Shown here piece after piece: positions 17,127 through 26,435 of a DNA stretch of 64,000 nt. The notes below the pieces were generated by a model that made no database searches, was not told the DNA's origin, and was given only the letters and a program-made list of their open reading frames with translations. Position numbers and translations under genes: made by a program. The stretch comes from Cyanobacteria bacterium FACHB-502 (GTDB lineage Bacteria; Cyanobacteriota; Cyanobacteriia; Elainellales; Elainellaceae), in NCBI GenBank assembly GCA_014695325.1, contig JACJNZ010000035.1, positions 62,001 to 126,000 on the forward strand, read 5' to 3'. Each line of letters begins with the position of its first letter. The stretch's first letter is position 1.

Positions 17127-17912
17127 ATGACCCAGAAACAGCCAACCCTGCTTGCACTTGATTTTGATGGCGTGATTTGCGACGGACTGCTGGAGTATTT
17201 TGAAACCGCATGGCGAGCATACTGCCGCATCTGGTTGGCTGGGGACAAAACGCCGCCAGAAGGACTGGCAGAAATTTTTTATCGTCTGCGTCCTGTGGTT
17301 GAAACGGGCTGGGAAATGCCCTGTGTCCTGCGATCGATCCTGCAAGGAATGCCCGAAGCAGAGATCTTGCGGAACTGGAGCGCGATTTGCCTGGATCTGG
17401 TACAAACCGAAGGGTTGGTTCCGGTGGAGGTCGAGCAGGTCGTCGATCGCGTCCGCGATGAATGGATTACGCTGGATCTGGCAGGCTGGCTATCGCTGCA
17501 CCGATTTTATCCAGGTGTCACTCTACAGCTTCAGCGCATTATTACAGAGGGCATTGAGCTATTTATTGTGACGACGAAAGAAGATCGTTTTGTCCAGCAG
17601 TTGCTTGCTCAGGCAGGCGTGAATTTGTCTGCGTCGCGAATTTTCGGCAAATCAGTTCGCCAGCCCAAAGCGCAAACCCTGCGCCAGCTCCAGCAGTCAG
17701 CGGCTGCTTCTGAACCCCTGATCTGGTTTGTTGAAGATCGGCTGAAAACGCTTCAGACCATTGCCCCTCAAGTTGATTTGCAGAATGTTGAGCTATTTCT
17801 GGCGGATTGGGGCTACAATACCGCAGGCGATCGAGCGGTTGCACAGCAGGATGAGCGAATTCATTTGCTCACACTAGAACAGTTTACGCAGCCGCCAGAA
17901 CAGTGGAGCTAG
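17127..17912 (+). CDS. HAD-superfamily hydrolase
   Basis: 261 residues. HAD motif I is LALDFDGVICDG (nucleophile Asp and acid Asp), motif II IVTTKE (Thr), and motif IV WFVEDRLKTL (Asp). A cap domain lies between motifs I and II (~residues 20-125). Family members are mostly phosphatases acting on small phosphoesters. The substrate is not known. Six bases after the alpha/beta hydrolase stop and likely in one operon with it. Confidence 0.85.
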   Translation: MTQKQPTLLALDFDGVICDGLLEYFETAWRAYCRIWLAGDKTPPEGLAEIFYRLRPVVETGWEMPCVLRSILQGMPEAEILRNWSAICLDLVQTEGLVPVEVEQVVDRVRDEWITLDLAGWLSLHRFYPGVTLQLQRIITEGIELFIVTTKEDRFVQQLLAQAGVNLSASRIFGKSVRQPKAQTLRQLQQSAAASEPLIWFVEDRLKTLQTIAPQVDLQNVELFLADWGYNTAGDRAVAQQDERIHLLTLEQFTQPPEQWS

Positions 17913-18821
17913 CTTTACAAAGCCGCAACACGTCAATCCTCGAAACCTTACGAATTCGCTTACAATCTCATCTGATGTGAGATGAATTGAGATGGCGCAA
18001 TCGCAATTTTCGGCATTGCTGCTCCGATAGATGAATTCTGTAAGGGTGATCTGCAAACCACTGCTAGCGCAGAACTCCCTATCGAAAATCCGATTTCCAT
18101 TCAGCAATGCCCAATTTTCCTGGTGTTGCTACGGATTGCAAGTAAAAATTCAAACTAGATCAAAGCTGGTTTTAATGCCTTTCCAGTCCTGGAAGAACAT
18201 GTGGGAAACGTCATTGAGTGAAACCTATTTAGTTCATTAAGCTGACTTGTTCTCTCAGTATTAGCCAATTTTAGAAAGTAGAACTGACACACAAAATTTT
18301 TCCGAATCAGGTCTTTTTGGTAAAGTTTGGTTGTCCTTCAGGATGGAATTTTGAGGGATCACTGCATTCCCCGGTTCCGGCGACCTGGCAATCGCTAGAA
18401 GCTTTATGGAAGCTAGCTTGGACGGATTCTTCAATTGCTTGTAATCGATCGTCTGGTAGCAGGGTTTAAAGCAGTGATGAAGTTGAGTTTCATGACCTCA
18501 TAGAGACTTTATAGATTGCTAGCCTGTACTTCTAAGAAATGGTGCTATTTATAGAAACTAGGACAATTTAACGATTTGTTTTTAGCAGGTGAATTGGTTT
18601 GCTTTGTTTGCCTTTTGGGAAGACTAGCTTTAGCAGTGAATTTAAGCCATAAGCAGTTTTCCTGCACTTTAGCAAAGCCTCGCTATCCCTCTGATTTGCC
18701 TTTACTGTCCTGCAAAGCCTGCTTCAGACAAGTGCGCCTCTAAAAACCATTACCCAATGCGTGTGTTTAACCTGATCGTCTAGTTCACCTCACTCCCGCC
18801 TTTGGGCGGTTATCTTTTCAG
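17913..18821. other. 909-bp intergenic region, no gene recognised
   Basis: AT-rich with many stops in all frames. Near the HAD gene an inverted repeat ATCTCA-7-TGAGAT lies at 17965-17983. Near the right end a GC-rich hairpin (18796-18809) abuts the next gene. The length and the hairpin allow for a small RNA or long leader, but no known RNA family was recognised. Confidence 0.5.
18796..18818 (+). promoter_or_regulatory. Hairpin with T-rich tail just before a start codon
   Basis: CCGCC (18796-18800) pairs with GGCGG (18805-18809) over the loop TTTG, followed by TTATCTTTT. It ends only 4-12 nt before the ATG at 18822, in the place of the ribosome site, which is otherwise missing. It could end an upstream transcript or control translation of the small gene. 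Confidence 0.45.
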
Positions 18822-19100
18822 ATGAAGACCGACTCCATTGAGCACCACCCGACCGACTCAGAGTTCACAGTTTATGATTGCGAAATTCACCTTAAGTTTC
18901 GCCTGATTGAGGAAAAACACACCCTGCTCGATCGCGATCGGCTCCTGGAGATTTTGCTTGATGCCCTCTCCTATGGGGCAGATGAGTATTTAGAGCCGAT
19001 GCAATCCAAGGTTAACGTGCAGGAAGTTTCCGAAGTCGAAGCTTCCCCACAAATGCGCCGCCAGCTCATTCGCCTTCGCAACTCAAACGACCTGATCTAA
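18822..19100 (+). CDS. Small conserved-type hypothetical protein
   Basis: 92 residues, acidic, no membrane helix. Residues 14-62 (EFTVYDCEIHLKFRLIEEKH, then LLEILLDALSYGADEYLEP) look like a folded alpha/beta domain. No named family recognised. The gene has no clear ribosome site; a hairpin lies immediately upstream. Downstream, 41 bp separate it from the convergent SulA-like gene. Confidence 0.6.
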   Translation: MKTDSIEHHPTDSEFTVYDCEIHLKFRLIEEKHTLLDRDRLLEILLDALSYGADEYLEPMQSKVNVQEVSEVEASPQMRRQLIRLRNSNDLI

Positions 19101-19141
19101 AGCATGATGATCTAGATCATGAATGGATTGAATCTGCAATC

Positions 19142-20068
19142 CTAGTCTTCGCGCACCACATCGGTTAATGCCTGTTTGACCGTTGTGTACTGATACGCAA
19201 ATCCGCTTTCCTGGGTTCGCTTTGGCAAAACCTGCTGTCCTTCCAGGACGACCTTTGCAGCATCGCCAAGCATTAGCTCCAGCGCGAAATTGGGCACAGG
19301 TAGCCACGATGGACGCTTCATCGCGTCCCCAAGGCTCTGGCTGAGTTCTGCCATTCGTACCGGGTTTGGAGCCGTTGCGTTATAGGTTCCGCTCATTTCG
19401 GGCTGGGTCAGTGCCTTGAGAATTAAATTCACCATATCTTCAAGGTGAATCCAGGAAAACCACTGGCGACCGTTACCAATCGGTCCTCCGGCAAACATTC
19501 GGAAGGGCAGCAGCATCTTGGCGATCGCCCCACCCTGACCGAGAACAATTCCAGTGCGGAGGATCACCAGCCGAGTCCCAGACTCCTCCACTTTTTGCGC
19601 GGCGGCTTCCCAGGCTTGACATACTTCTGCCAGGTAGTCGTTTCCTGCCGGACTGGCTTCATCAAAGGTTGCCGTTTCGCTCGTGCCGTAGTAGCCGATC
19701 GCCGAGGAATTGACCAGCACAGACGGGCGCGGATTTGCCTGAGCAATTGCCTCCACAATTTTTTCAGTGCCTGCTTTCCGGCTATCCATAATTTCCTGCT
19801 TGCGTTCAGGCGTCCAGCGGCTTTCGGCGATTGGCGCACCTGCCAAATTCACCACGCCATCACAGCCTGAAATTAACTGCTGCCAGGTTCCCGATTGCAG
19901 AGGCTGATAGGCGACGACTTCCACATTGGGATATTTAGAGACTGGGAAAAGCGACTTGGCGCGATCGGCGTTGCGCGTTAGCACCACCACGGAATGTCCC
20001 TCTGTTTGAAGCCGTTCAACCAGACGACTGCCAATAAATCCGGTTGCTCCGGTCACTGCAATTTTCAT
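19142..20068 (-). CDS. TIGR01777-type epimerase, SulA/GC1-like
   Basis: 308 residues. The N-terminal Rossmann motif is TGATGFIGSRLVERL, and the SDR active-site YYG appears in SAIGYYGTSETATF. GNGRQWFSWIHLEDM is characteristic of the TIGR01777 epimerase group, and the C-terminal ~50 residues match DUF1731. Cyanobacterial and plastid members (SulA, GIANT CHLOROPLAST 1) affect cell or plastid division; that role is from the literature and not shown here. It starts 3 bp after the psb28-like gene stop and is surely co-transcribed with it. Confidence 0.85.
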   Translation of the reverse strand: MKIAVTGATGFIGSRLVERLQTEGHSVVVLTRNADRAKSLFPVSKYPNVEVVAYQPLQSGTWQQLISGCDGVVNLAGAPIAESRWTPERKQEIMDSRKAGTEKIVEAIAQANPRPSVLVNSSAIGYYGTSETATFDEASPAGNDYLAEVCQAWEAAAQKVEESGTRLVILRTGIVLGQGGAIAKMLLPFRMFAGGPIGNGRQWFSWIHLEDMVNLILKALTQPEMSGTYNATAPNPVRMAELSQSLGDAMKRPSWLPVPNFALELMLGDAAKVVLEGQQVLPKRTQESGFAYQYTTVKQALTDVVRED

Positions 20069-20071
20069 GCG

Positions 20072-20449
20072 CTACTCCTTGCGGGACTCTCCATATGTCA
20101 TTTCATTTGCCTCAGCATATCGCTCTATAAAGCGCATCAGCCGTTCCCAGTGATCTTCGCGATCGACTTGCAGCACACATTCGACTCGCTCCAAATCATC
20201 GCCTTCGTGTCCGCCAAACACAAAGCGTACTGAGGCTGGCTCGATGTTGATATTGCCTTCGCTGTCGTTGAGTGACATTCCTCCGGCAAATCGATTGGTA
20301 TAACTTTGGAAGCGATCGATCGATCGCAGGCCTTTAAAGGTCATCAGAATGCTGCGAACTCCGGTGGCACGATTGCGGCGAAAACTGATACCGCTCAGCT
20401 CCTCAGAAATACCTTCAAAAAACTGAATCGAGGGAGTTGCGTCTGCCAT
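20072..20449 (-). CDS. psb28: Photosystem II assembly protein Psb28, Psb28-2 type
   Basis: 125 residues from ATG 20449 (MADATPSIQFFEGISEEL); an upstream GTG-type start at 20479 would add 10. The end DHWERLMRFIERYAEANEM is the conserved Psb28 C-terminus, and FGGHEGDDLERVECVLQVDR resembles the Psb28-2 paralogue and not Psb28-1. Psb28 proteins bind CP47/PSII assembly intermediates at the cytoplasmic face. First gene of a two-gene operon with the SulA-like epimerase. No Psb28-1 is in the window. Confidence 0.85.
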   Translation of the reverse strand: MADATPSIQFFEGISEELSGISFRRNRATGVRSILMTFKGLRSIDRFQSYTNRFAGGMSLNDSEGNINIEPASVRFVFGGHEGDDLERVECVLQVDREDHWERLMRFIERYAEANEMTYGESRKE

Positions 20450-20569
20450 GAAGCTCACATCAGCTTTCGCTGTGATCATTCCTACCAGAGTTAGTATAAA
20501 TCCCGCCGTTGCCTAAAACGACGATGATTCTCCTCTGTAGCGAGCGGGCGGGTTAGGCGATCGGGCAAG

Positions 20570-21580
20570 TTAGGGGTAGCGAAGGGTGGCAACGATCGGC
20601 AGGTGGTCGGAGTTTGCGTCTGGTCCTACAAATGCGTCAATCGCCTGAATCTCATCGGTATGCCAGATATAGTCAATTCTTTGCACCGGAAACGGGATGC
20701 CTTTTACTGAAATGGTATGACCCAAGCCCCAGCCGCGCTCCTGAAAGCTATCCTTGAACACCTGGCGAAGCTGGGCATAGGTTTCGGAGGTATCGGTCAT
20801 ATTGCAATCGCACAGCATCAGAGTTGGCAGTGATTGTGACCGCACAAGCGTCTGAAGAGAGGCAGTCTCGGCAGCTCGACGGCTGTAGCGATCGCGGGTT
20901 TCAGCAGCAAATCGACTCAGCGGGAAAAGGGGCATATTGTTGGGGGCAAGATGCGTGACCAGCACATTGAGCGGTCGATCGTTCTTATCGTGGATTGTGA
21001 CTTGCAGCCCCCGTTCCAAGGGCGGGTTAGGCAGGGCGGTCATGCTGTCGATCGGTAAACGGCTGAACAGCGCAACTGTGTGGAACAAATCAACCGGATG
21101 CACTGCGCGGTAAGGGTAATCAGGTGCGAGTACTGCTGCCAGGTTGGACACTTCACCAGGCTGTAATTCCTGCAAGCCAATTAAATCGGGCTGAGCAGTG
21201 CGAATCATCTGAGCAACTTTGCCATAGTTCTGATTATCCCAGCGCAGGTTGAAGCTTATGACTTTTAAGGTAGGCTGTGCCGGAGCGGGCAGCGCGGCTT
21301 TGGCAAAGGGATTGAACAGCGGATAAAACAGACTGAGAAAGAGCAGGCAGGCAAAGAGCAATCCCAGGAGCAACTGTCGCTGACGAGACCAGAGGTATAG
21401 GGGCAAGAAGACCACGATCGGCACAAACAGATAGAAAGCCAGCGTATTCAGCAAGGCTAACCACCAGAATCGATCGAAGAATAAGAGGCGGAGACTAAAC
21501 CATACCAGCAGAGCTACCAGATAAAGCCAGCTTAGAAGACCAATGACAGAAAAACGTCTTCGTCGCCGAAAAACAAGCAT
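20570..21580 (-). CDS. Membrane-anchored endonuclease/exonuclease/phosphatase-family protein
   Basis: 336 residues. Three hydrophobic helices occupy residues ~10-95 with an Arg-rich start (MLVFRRRRRF). The EEP domain follows: VISFNLRWDN, IGLQELQ (catalytic Glu), THLAPNN, LMLCDCNMTD and the C-terminal SDHLPIVATL (His). This architecture is common in bacteria; substrates may be phospholipids, nucleic acids or phosphates and cannot be told. It starts 43 bp after the aroA stop, same strand, possibly co-transcribed. Confidence 0.85.
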   Translation of the reverse strand: MLVFRRRRRFSVIGLLSWLYLVALLVWFSLRLLFFDRFWWLALLNTLAFYLFVPIVVFLPLYLWSRQRQLLLGLLFACLLFLSLFYPLFNPFAKAALPAPAQPTLKVISFNLRWDNQNYGKVAQMIRTAQPDLIGLQELQPGEVSNLAAVLAPDYPYRAVHPVDLFHTVALFSRLPIDSMTALPNPPLERGLQVTIHDKNDRPLNVLVTHLAPNNMPLFPLSRFAAETRDRYSRRAAETASLQTLVRSQSLPTLMLCDCNMTDTSETYAQLRQVFKDSFQERGWGLGHTISVKGIPFPVQRIDYIWHTDEIQAIDAFVGPDANSDHLPIVATLRYP

Positions 21581-21623
21581 TATCCAATCCTCAAGTCCCC
21601 CATTGGCTCATCCATAAACCCCC

Positions 21624-22967
21624 CTACCCGCATGCCCGTTGCAGCGTCGGCACAAAATCCGGGTAAGAAATTGCAGCCGCTTCCGCTCGATGAATCGTCG
21701 TTTTGCCAGTGGCAATTAGGGCAGCGATCGCCAGACTCATTGCAATTCGGTGGTCGGTGTGGCTATCGAGTTCGGCTCCCGTCAGGGGGGTTTGTCCGGT
21801 AATTTCTAAACCATCGGGTAATTCAGTGACGCTGGCTCCCATCTGGGTAAGTTGGGCTGCCATCACTGCGAGGCGATCGCTTTCTTTAACCCGTAACTCT
21901 TCGGCATCTTTGATCAGAGTGGTGCCACTGGCACAAGTTGCTGCGACTGCCAGAATTGGAATTTCGTCGATCAGTCGGGGAATTACGTCTCCGGCGATCG
22001 TGCAGGCTTTAAGCGGTGCATAGCGAACTCGCACATCGGCAACGGGTTCTCCGGCAACTTCGCGCTGATTTTCCAGCGTCACATCGGCTTCCATCGCCTG
22101 TAAAACTTCCAGAATGCCAGTGCGGGTTGGATTGACCCCCACATTTTCGATTGTTAAATCAGAACCGGGAACGATCGCAGCGGCTACCATCCAGAAGGCT
22201 GCGGAGCTGATGTCTCCTGGGACAATTACAGTTTGCCCGTGAAGCTGAGCAGGTCCAGTGACCGTTGCACTGCACGTTCCGGGATCAACCGTGATAGTTG
22301 CCCCAAATGCCCGCAGCATTCGTTCGCTGTGGTCACGCGAGAGAGCAGGTTCGGTAACGGTCGTTTTGCCTTCGGTAAGCAGCCCTGCCAGCAAAATGCA
22401 GGATTTTACTTGGGCAGAGGCGATCGGCGACTGGTAGTGAATCGGCTGGAGCGTTTGTCCCTGAACGGCAAGCGGCGCATAGCCCTCCGCTCGGTACCAG
22501 ATTTGCGCCCCCATTTGCTGAAGGGGTTTAATGACGCGAGACATCGGACGCGATCGAAGCGAAGCATCACCCGTCACGGTAAAAAACCGTCCGGGATGGG
22601 ACGCCAGCAGCCCCAGCATCAACCGCATTGTGGTTCCCGAATTGCCTGCGTCGAGAAAATCGATTGGCTCTTGAAGCTGCCCTAAGCCAATGCCCTGCAC
22701 CGTGACGCGATCGGTGTTAAGTTCAGAAATCGTTGCGCCCATTGCCCGAAAGCAGCTTGCCGTACTGCGCGGATCTTCGCCTAGCAGCAGCCCTTGAATT
22801 TGGGTTTCGCCGCTTGCCAGAGCACCCAGCATCAACGCCCGATGGGAAATTGACTTATCTCCCGGAATCTGGATTCGTCCCCGTAGCGCAAACCCCTCGC
22901 TGGGAGGGGCGATCGTCAGCGAATGATGGGGTTCAGTACGGTTCAGGTTGATAGCGTCGGTAGGCAT
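21624..22967 (-). CDS. aroA: 3-phosphoshikimate 1-carboxyvinyltransferase (EPSP synthase)
   Basis: 447 residues. Joins shikimate-3-phosphate and phosphoenolpyruvate, the sixth step of the shikimate pathway, in the cytoplasm. Signatures: [18 protein letters not shown] near the N-terminus, [17 protein letters not shown], the RPM tripeptide in [13 protein letters not shown], and [13 protein letters not shown]. The sequence around NSGTTMRL and RSRPM looks more like the class II type found in Agrobacterium than the enteric class I, but this needs an alignment. Ordinary length. Confidence 0.95.
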   Translation of the reverse strand: MPTDAINLNRTEPHHSLTIAPPSEGFALRGRIQIPGDKSISHRALMLGALASGETQIQGLLLGEDPRSTASCFRAMGATISELNTDRVTVQGIGLGQLQEPIDFLDAGNSGTTMRLMLGLLASHPGRFFTVTGDASLRSRPMSRVIKPLQQMGAQIWYRAEGYAPLAVQGQTLQPIHYQSPIASAQVKSCILLAGLLTEGKTTVTEPALSRDHSERMLRAFGATITVDPGTCSATVTGPAQLHGQTVIVPGDISSAAFWMVAAAIVPGSDLTIENVGVNPTRTGILEVLQAMEADVTLENQREVAGEPVADVRVRYAPLKACTIAGDVIPRLIDEIPILAVAATCASGTTLIKDAEELRVKESDRLAVMAAQLTQMGASVTELPDGLEITGQTPLTGAELDSHTDHRIAMSLAIAALIATGKTTIHRAEAAAISYPDFVPTLQRACG

Positions 22968-23075
22968 TGGGATAGACTGACGATAAGCACGCTAGTCATC
23001 CTAACTCTTTCCGGAATCATTTGATTACCCTGTCGCCCGTGTCTTCTTTTACTCTTCATCGCTTTCTTCATTGCT

Positions 23076-23597
23076 ATGTTGACTCAACATCGCCATCCGG
23101 TCTGTTTGTCTTTCATGTCCTACGATTTGCCGCTATGGTCAGTGGTCGAGGGGGAGGCAACACTTTATCAAAAAGACGCAGAGCGGTTTCATTTGCTGAT
23201 GACCGAACCCTTAGTGCAGGGGTTTGATGCTTTTGACGGTCATGCTTTTGAAAGTCATGCTTTTGACGATCATCCTGTCGATCGCGAATCAGAAAATGCA
23301 ATGCCGAGAACGCCTCGATTGCTATGGCTAGAGCTGTCGCCCTATCGCGTTACGATGACAATGCAGGGTAACGGCAAATTTAGCTATCGCCACTTTTGGG
23401 AACAGGGCGTTTACGGGGTGAGCCGCTATTGGCTTCAAAACGACGATGCGCGTCAGCAGCCGATTCGCCTTCGCAATTTTACGCGCAGCCTTACGCTCTC
23501 TAGTCAGCCGATTCCGCAACAGTTTCGGGTGGAGTATGAACTGTGGACGAATCAGCTCCAGGTTGGGCGATATGTTTTGAATTTAGAAATTCAGTAG
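23076..23597 (+). CDS. Hypothetical protein with pentapeptide-like insert
   Basis: 173 residues from ATG 23076; a second ATG at codon 14 (MSYDLPLWSVVEGEATLY) may be the true start. The C-terminal half (LLWLELSPYRVTMTMQG onward) looks like a beta-rich domain typical of cyanobacterial conserved proteins of unknown function. In the middle, three 15-bp tandem units (23226-23270) encode DAFDG-HAFES-HAFDD, a repeat insert absent from what I would expect of the fold. Ends 15 bp before the convergent sasA stop. Confidence 0.6.
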   Translation: MLTQHRHPVCLSFMSYDLPLWSVVEGEATLYQKDAERFHLLMTEPLVQGFDAFDGHAFESHAFDDHPVDRESENAMPRTPRLLWLELSPYRVTMTMQGNGKFSYRHFWEQGVYGVSRYWLQNDDARQQPIRLRNFTRSLTLSSQPIPQQFRVEYELWTNQLQVGRYVLNLEIQ

Positions 23598-23612
23598 AGA
23601 TTTAGCAGGAAT

Positions 23613-24803
23613 TCACGGGGAGGGGTTAAGCCGATAAACGGGCAGCGTAAAGTGAAAGCAGCTTCCCTGCTCCTGCTCGGAATCGACCCAGATTTGCCCG
23701 TAGTGTGCCTGTACAATGCGGCGACAAAGGGCTAGCCCAATGCCATAGCCTTCCTTTCCTTCATCGCGCTCAAGCCGAAACCGATCTTCAAAAATGTGCT
23801 GCTGATTTTCGGGCGGAATGCCAGGACCATTATCGCTAATGCTCACCTGGACTTTTTGAGTGGTGCGATGCAGAATTGCCACGGAGATCGTGCCGGATTC
23901 GGGGGTATATTTAATGGCGTTGTCGAGCAAGTTGACAATCACCTGCTTCACCCGCTCGGCATCCGCATAGACGTAGGGCAGATCCGAGGGAATATCGGTC
24001 GAAATCTGCTGTACTTTTGCCTCAATTCGATCGCCTAAATGCTCGATCGCCTCCAGGCAGAGTTTCCCCAGCTCTAGCTTTTGCGGCTGCATCCGAAATT
24101 CGGAGTTGCGTTCGCGGGCTGCCTGCAAAATGTCGGTGATCATGCGATCGAGTGCTTTGGTTTGGGTGCGGGCATGGCGAACCAACTGGGCAAACAGATC
24201 GGGCTTCAGCCGAAATCCGCCGTCTGATTTTGCAGTGCTGCCAAGTTCCAGGGTTTCAAGGGCGATCGACACCGCAGTTAGGGGATTTCGCAGATCGTGT
24301 GCCAGCATTGCAATCAGATGATCTTTGAACTGAAGCTGTGCCTGAAACTCTTCTTTCTCACGCTGAAGCCGAAAGATTTCGTCGGACAGTTTGAGTAGCT
24401 CCGCCGATTCTTTGATGGAGCGAATTTGCTCTAGTTTTTCGCTGTCCTGCACCTCAGCCAGGCGAGACGATTCCAGATAATCTTCAACCGATCGCAGCCA
24501 GCGTGACCACCAATCTTCGATCTGGGCGACCAGATTACTTCCTGCCAGAATTTGCTGCGGTTCAGGATGAATCTTGATGAGAGAGGGAGTTGCTACTAGC
24601 TTGAAGTGCTCTGCCAGGTGAGGTTGCTCACTCACGTCGACGATCTGAAGCGTATAAGGCTCACTGGAATGGCTAGCTGCTAGGGCTTTAAGGCAATTTC
24701 TGACCTGACGAATGCGTTCGCCCGAACTGGGTCGCTTATCCACAAACAGCAAAAGCTGAAGCGGAGCCTCGGAAATTATCATCTGAGACGGCAGTGCCTC
24801 CAT
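23613..24803 (-). CDS. sasA: Circadian output histidine kinase SasA
   Basis: 396 residues. The N-terminal ~100 residues are a KaiB-like thioredoxin-fold domain ([27 protein letters not shown]). A short coiled coil leads to HisKA with His169 in [13 protein letters not shown], then an HATPase domain (N-box [31 protein letters not shown]). SasA binds KaiC in the daytime complex, autophosphorylates and passes phosphate to RpaA. Length matches the family (~385). kaiABC and rpaA are not in the window. Confidence 0.95.
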   Translation of the reverse strand: MEALPSQMIISEAPLQLLLFVDKRPSSGERIRQVRNCLKALAASHSSEPYTLQIVDVSEQPHLAEHFKLVATPSLIKIHPEPQQILAGSNLVAQIEDWWSRWLRSVEDYLESSRLAEVQDSEKLEQIRSIKESAELLKLSDEIFRLQREKEEFQAQLQFKDHLIAMLAHDLRNPLTAVSIALETLELGSTAKSDGGFRLKPDLFAQLVRHARTQTKALDRMITDILQAARERNSEFRMQPQKLELGKLCLEAIEHLGDRIEAKVQQISTDIPSDLPYVYADAERVKQVIVNLLDNAIKYTPESGTISVAILHRTTQKVQVSISDNGPGIPPENQQHIFEDRFRLERDEGKEGYGIGLALCRRIVQAHYGQIWVDSEQEQGSCFHFTLPVYRLNPSP

Positions 24804-25177
24804 GCAAATTGCAGACGCTAGACCAATAAAAACCAGACCAATAAAAACTAAACAGTAAATAGCCCTATCTTTTCCAATGGGGCCAAATCGCCGTACGTCT
24901 TCAACTTTACTTCATTATTCCGCTAAATCGTCTGCTGCCCTTCCGACTTCATGCCCGATTTACTCGTCAGCCTGATTCGACAAAAGACAGTGAACAAGTC
25001 GAAATAGAATAGGCTTTATCCCCTTTTGTTTTTTATCTTGCAATTGTAGCGATCGTCGCTTTGGTGGATATAAGGAAAGCAGAAAACCCTTTCTCTCATG
25101 CACGGGTTTTATTCCTGCATCCCGTCCCGAACTGACGGCTACTGCGATTGTTGCGATTCCCGCGAGGTTTGTCAGGT
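24804..25177. other. sasA - glycosyltransferase intergenic region with 15-bp duplication
   Basis: 374 bp between two divergently transcribed genes, so it must hold both promoters. Two 15-bp units, AGACCAATAAAAACC (24820-24834) and AGACCAATAAAAACT (24835-24849), lie 17 bp upstream of the sasA start. AT-rich, no gene seen. Confidence 0.6.
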
Positions 25178-26365
25178 ATGAAAATTCTGGTACTGGCTTG
25201 GGAGTTTCCACCGCGCATTGTGGGAGGAATTTCGCGCCATGTAGCAGAGCTATATCCAGAGCTGGTCAAGCTGGGGCATGAGATTCACCTGCTGACGGTG
25301 GAGTTCGGACAGGCTCCTCGCTACGAAGTGGTGGATGGCATTTCCGTGCATCGGGTTCCAGTGGGAGAGAGCCAAAACTTTTTCCAGTGGGTTGCCCGGA
25401 TGAATGACAGCATGGGTCAGCACGGCGGCAAGCTACTGCAGGAAGACGGACCGTTTGATCTGATCCACGCTCACGATTGGCTAGTGGCAGATGCAGCGAT
25501 CGCCCTGAAGCACATCTTCAAAGTACCGATGGTTGCCACAATTCACGCCACAGAACACGGACGCTGGAACGGACTGCACAATGATACCCACCGCTATATT
25601 CACAGCAAAGAAGCAAGGCTAATCAGCGAAGCGTGGCGTGTGATCGTCTGCACCGAGTACATGCGGCAGGAACTCGTGCGTGTCTTTGGGTGTGCGGCAG
25701 ACAAAATGGATGTGATTTACAACGGTATCTGTCTCAAACGGCAGGAACCCCGGCGAGAGTTTGACTACTGGCGGTTTCGCCGTCGCTTTGCCGCCGATCA
25801 GGAAAAGATTGTTTACTATGTCGGGCGGATTACTTACGAGAAGGGAGTCAGTCTGATGCTGGCAGCCGCTCCAAAGGTGATTGGGGCAATGAGTGGACGG
25901 GTCAAGTTTGTGATTATTGGCGGCGGCAACACCGATAGCCTGAAGCAGCAAGCCTGGGAGACGGGTATCTGGCACAAATGCTATTTCGCTGGATTTATGG
26001 CAGAAGACGAGCTAAATCAGTTTCGCACGATCGCTGACTGTGCTGTATTCCCCAGCCTGTATGAGCCGTTTGGCATTGTGGCACTCGAAAGCTTTGCCGC
26101 CCGCATTCCGGTCGTGGTTTCTAACGCAGGCGGATTTCCCGAAGTCGTGCAGCACGGCAAAACCGGGATGGTGACCTATGCAGGCAGCGCGGACTCGATC
26201 GCCTGGGGCATTATCGAAATCCTTCAGCATCCCGAATTCGCGCAGCAGATGGTTGAAAACGCTTACACCGATCTGGATTTGCGGTTTAACTGGCACAAAC
26301 TGGCGGTCGAGACTCAGGCAGTTTATCAGCAGGTGGTACAGGAGCGCTCGGCGATCGAATGGTGA
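25178..26365 (+). CDS. Glycosyltransferase family 4 (GT-B)
   Basis: 395 residues from ATG 25178 (MKILVLAWEFPPRIVGGISR), preferred over an upstream frame extension at 25148. The GT4 fold is evident: glycine-rich loop VGGISRHVAELYPEL, HAHDWL, YVGRITYEKGVSLML, and the donor-site motif PSLYEPFGIVALESFA with the E(x7)E pattern. The start resembles glycogen/starch-synthase-like GT4 enzymes of cyanobacteria. Donor and acceptor unknown. A 17-bp tandem duplication spans the stop codon. Confidence 0.88.
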   Translation: MKILVLAWEFPPRIVGGISRHVAELYPELVKLGHEIHLLTVEFGQAPRYEVVDGISVHRVPVGESQNFFQWVARMNDSMGQHGGKLLQEDGPFDLIHAHDWLVADAAIALKHIFKVPMVATIHATEHGRWNGLHNDTHRYIHSKEARLISEAWRVIVCTEYMRQELVRVFGCAADKMDVIYNGICLKRQEPRREFDYWRFRRRFAADQEKIVYYVGRITYEKGVSLMLAAAPKVIGAMSGRVKFVIIGGGNTDSLKQQAWETGIWHKCYFAGFMAEDELNQFRTIADCAVFPSLYEPFGIVALESFAARIPVVVSNAGGFPEVVQHGKTGMVTYAGSADSIAWGIIEILQHPEFAQQMVENAYTDLDLRFNWHKLAVETQAVYQQVVQERSAIEW

Positions 26366-26384
26366 TGGCGATCGAATGGCGATG
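26351..26384. repeat. 17-bp tandem duplication across the GT4 stop codon
   Basis: GCGATCGAATGGTGATG (26351-26367) and GCGATCGAATGGCGATG (26368-26384), 16 of 17 identical. The TGA stop (26363-26365) lies in the first unit; the single difference (T to C) removes the stop from the second. Confidence 0.9.
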
Positions 26385-26435
26385 GGATAGGGAATGGTTG
26401 AAAAGCATTGCGGCAGGTCGCAGAGCCAAAGCCCT

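Noticed and set aside
18770-18818. Possible Yfr1 small RNA
   Set aside because: The hairpin and a C/A-rich lead are present, but the invariant Yfr1 core ACTCCTCACAC is absent.
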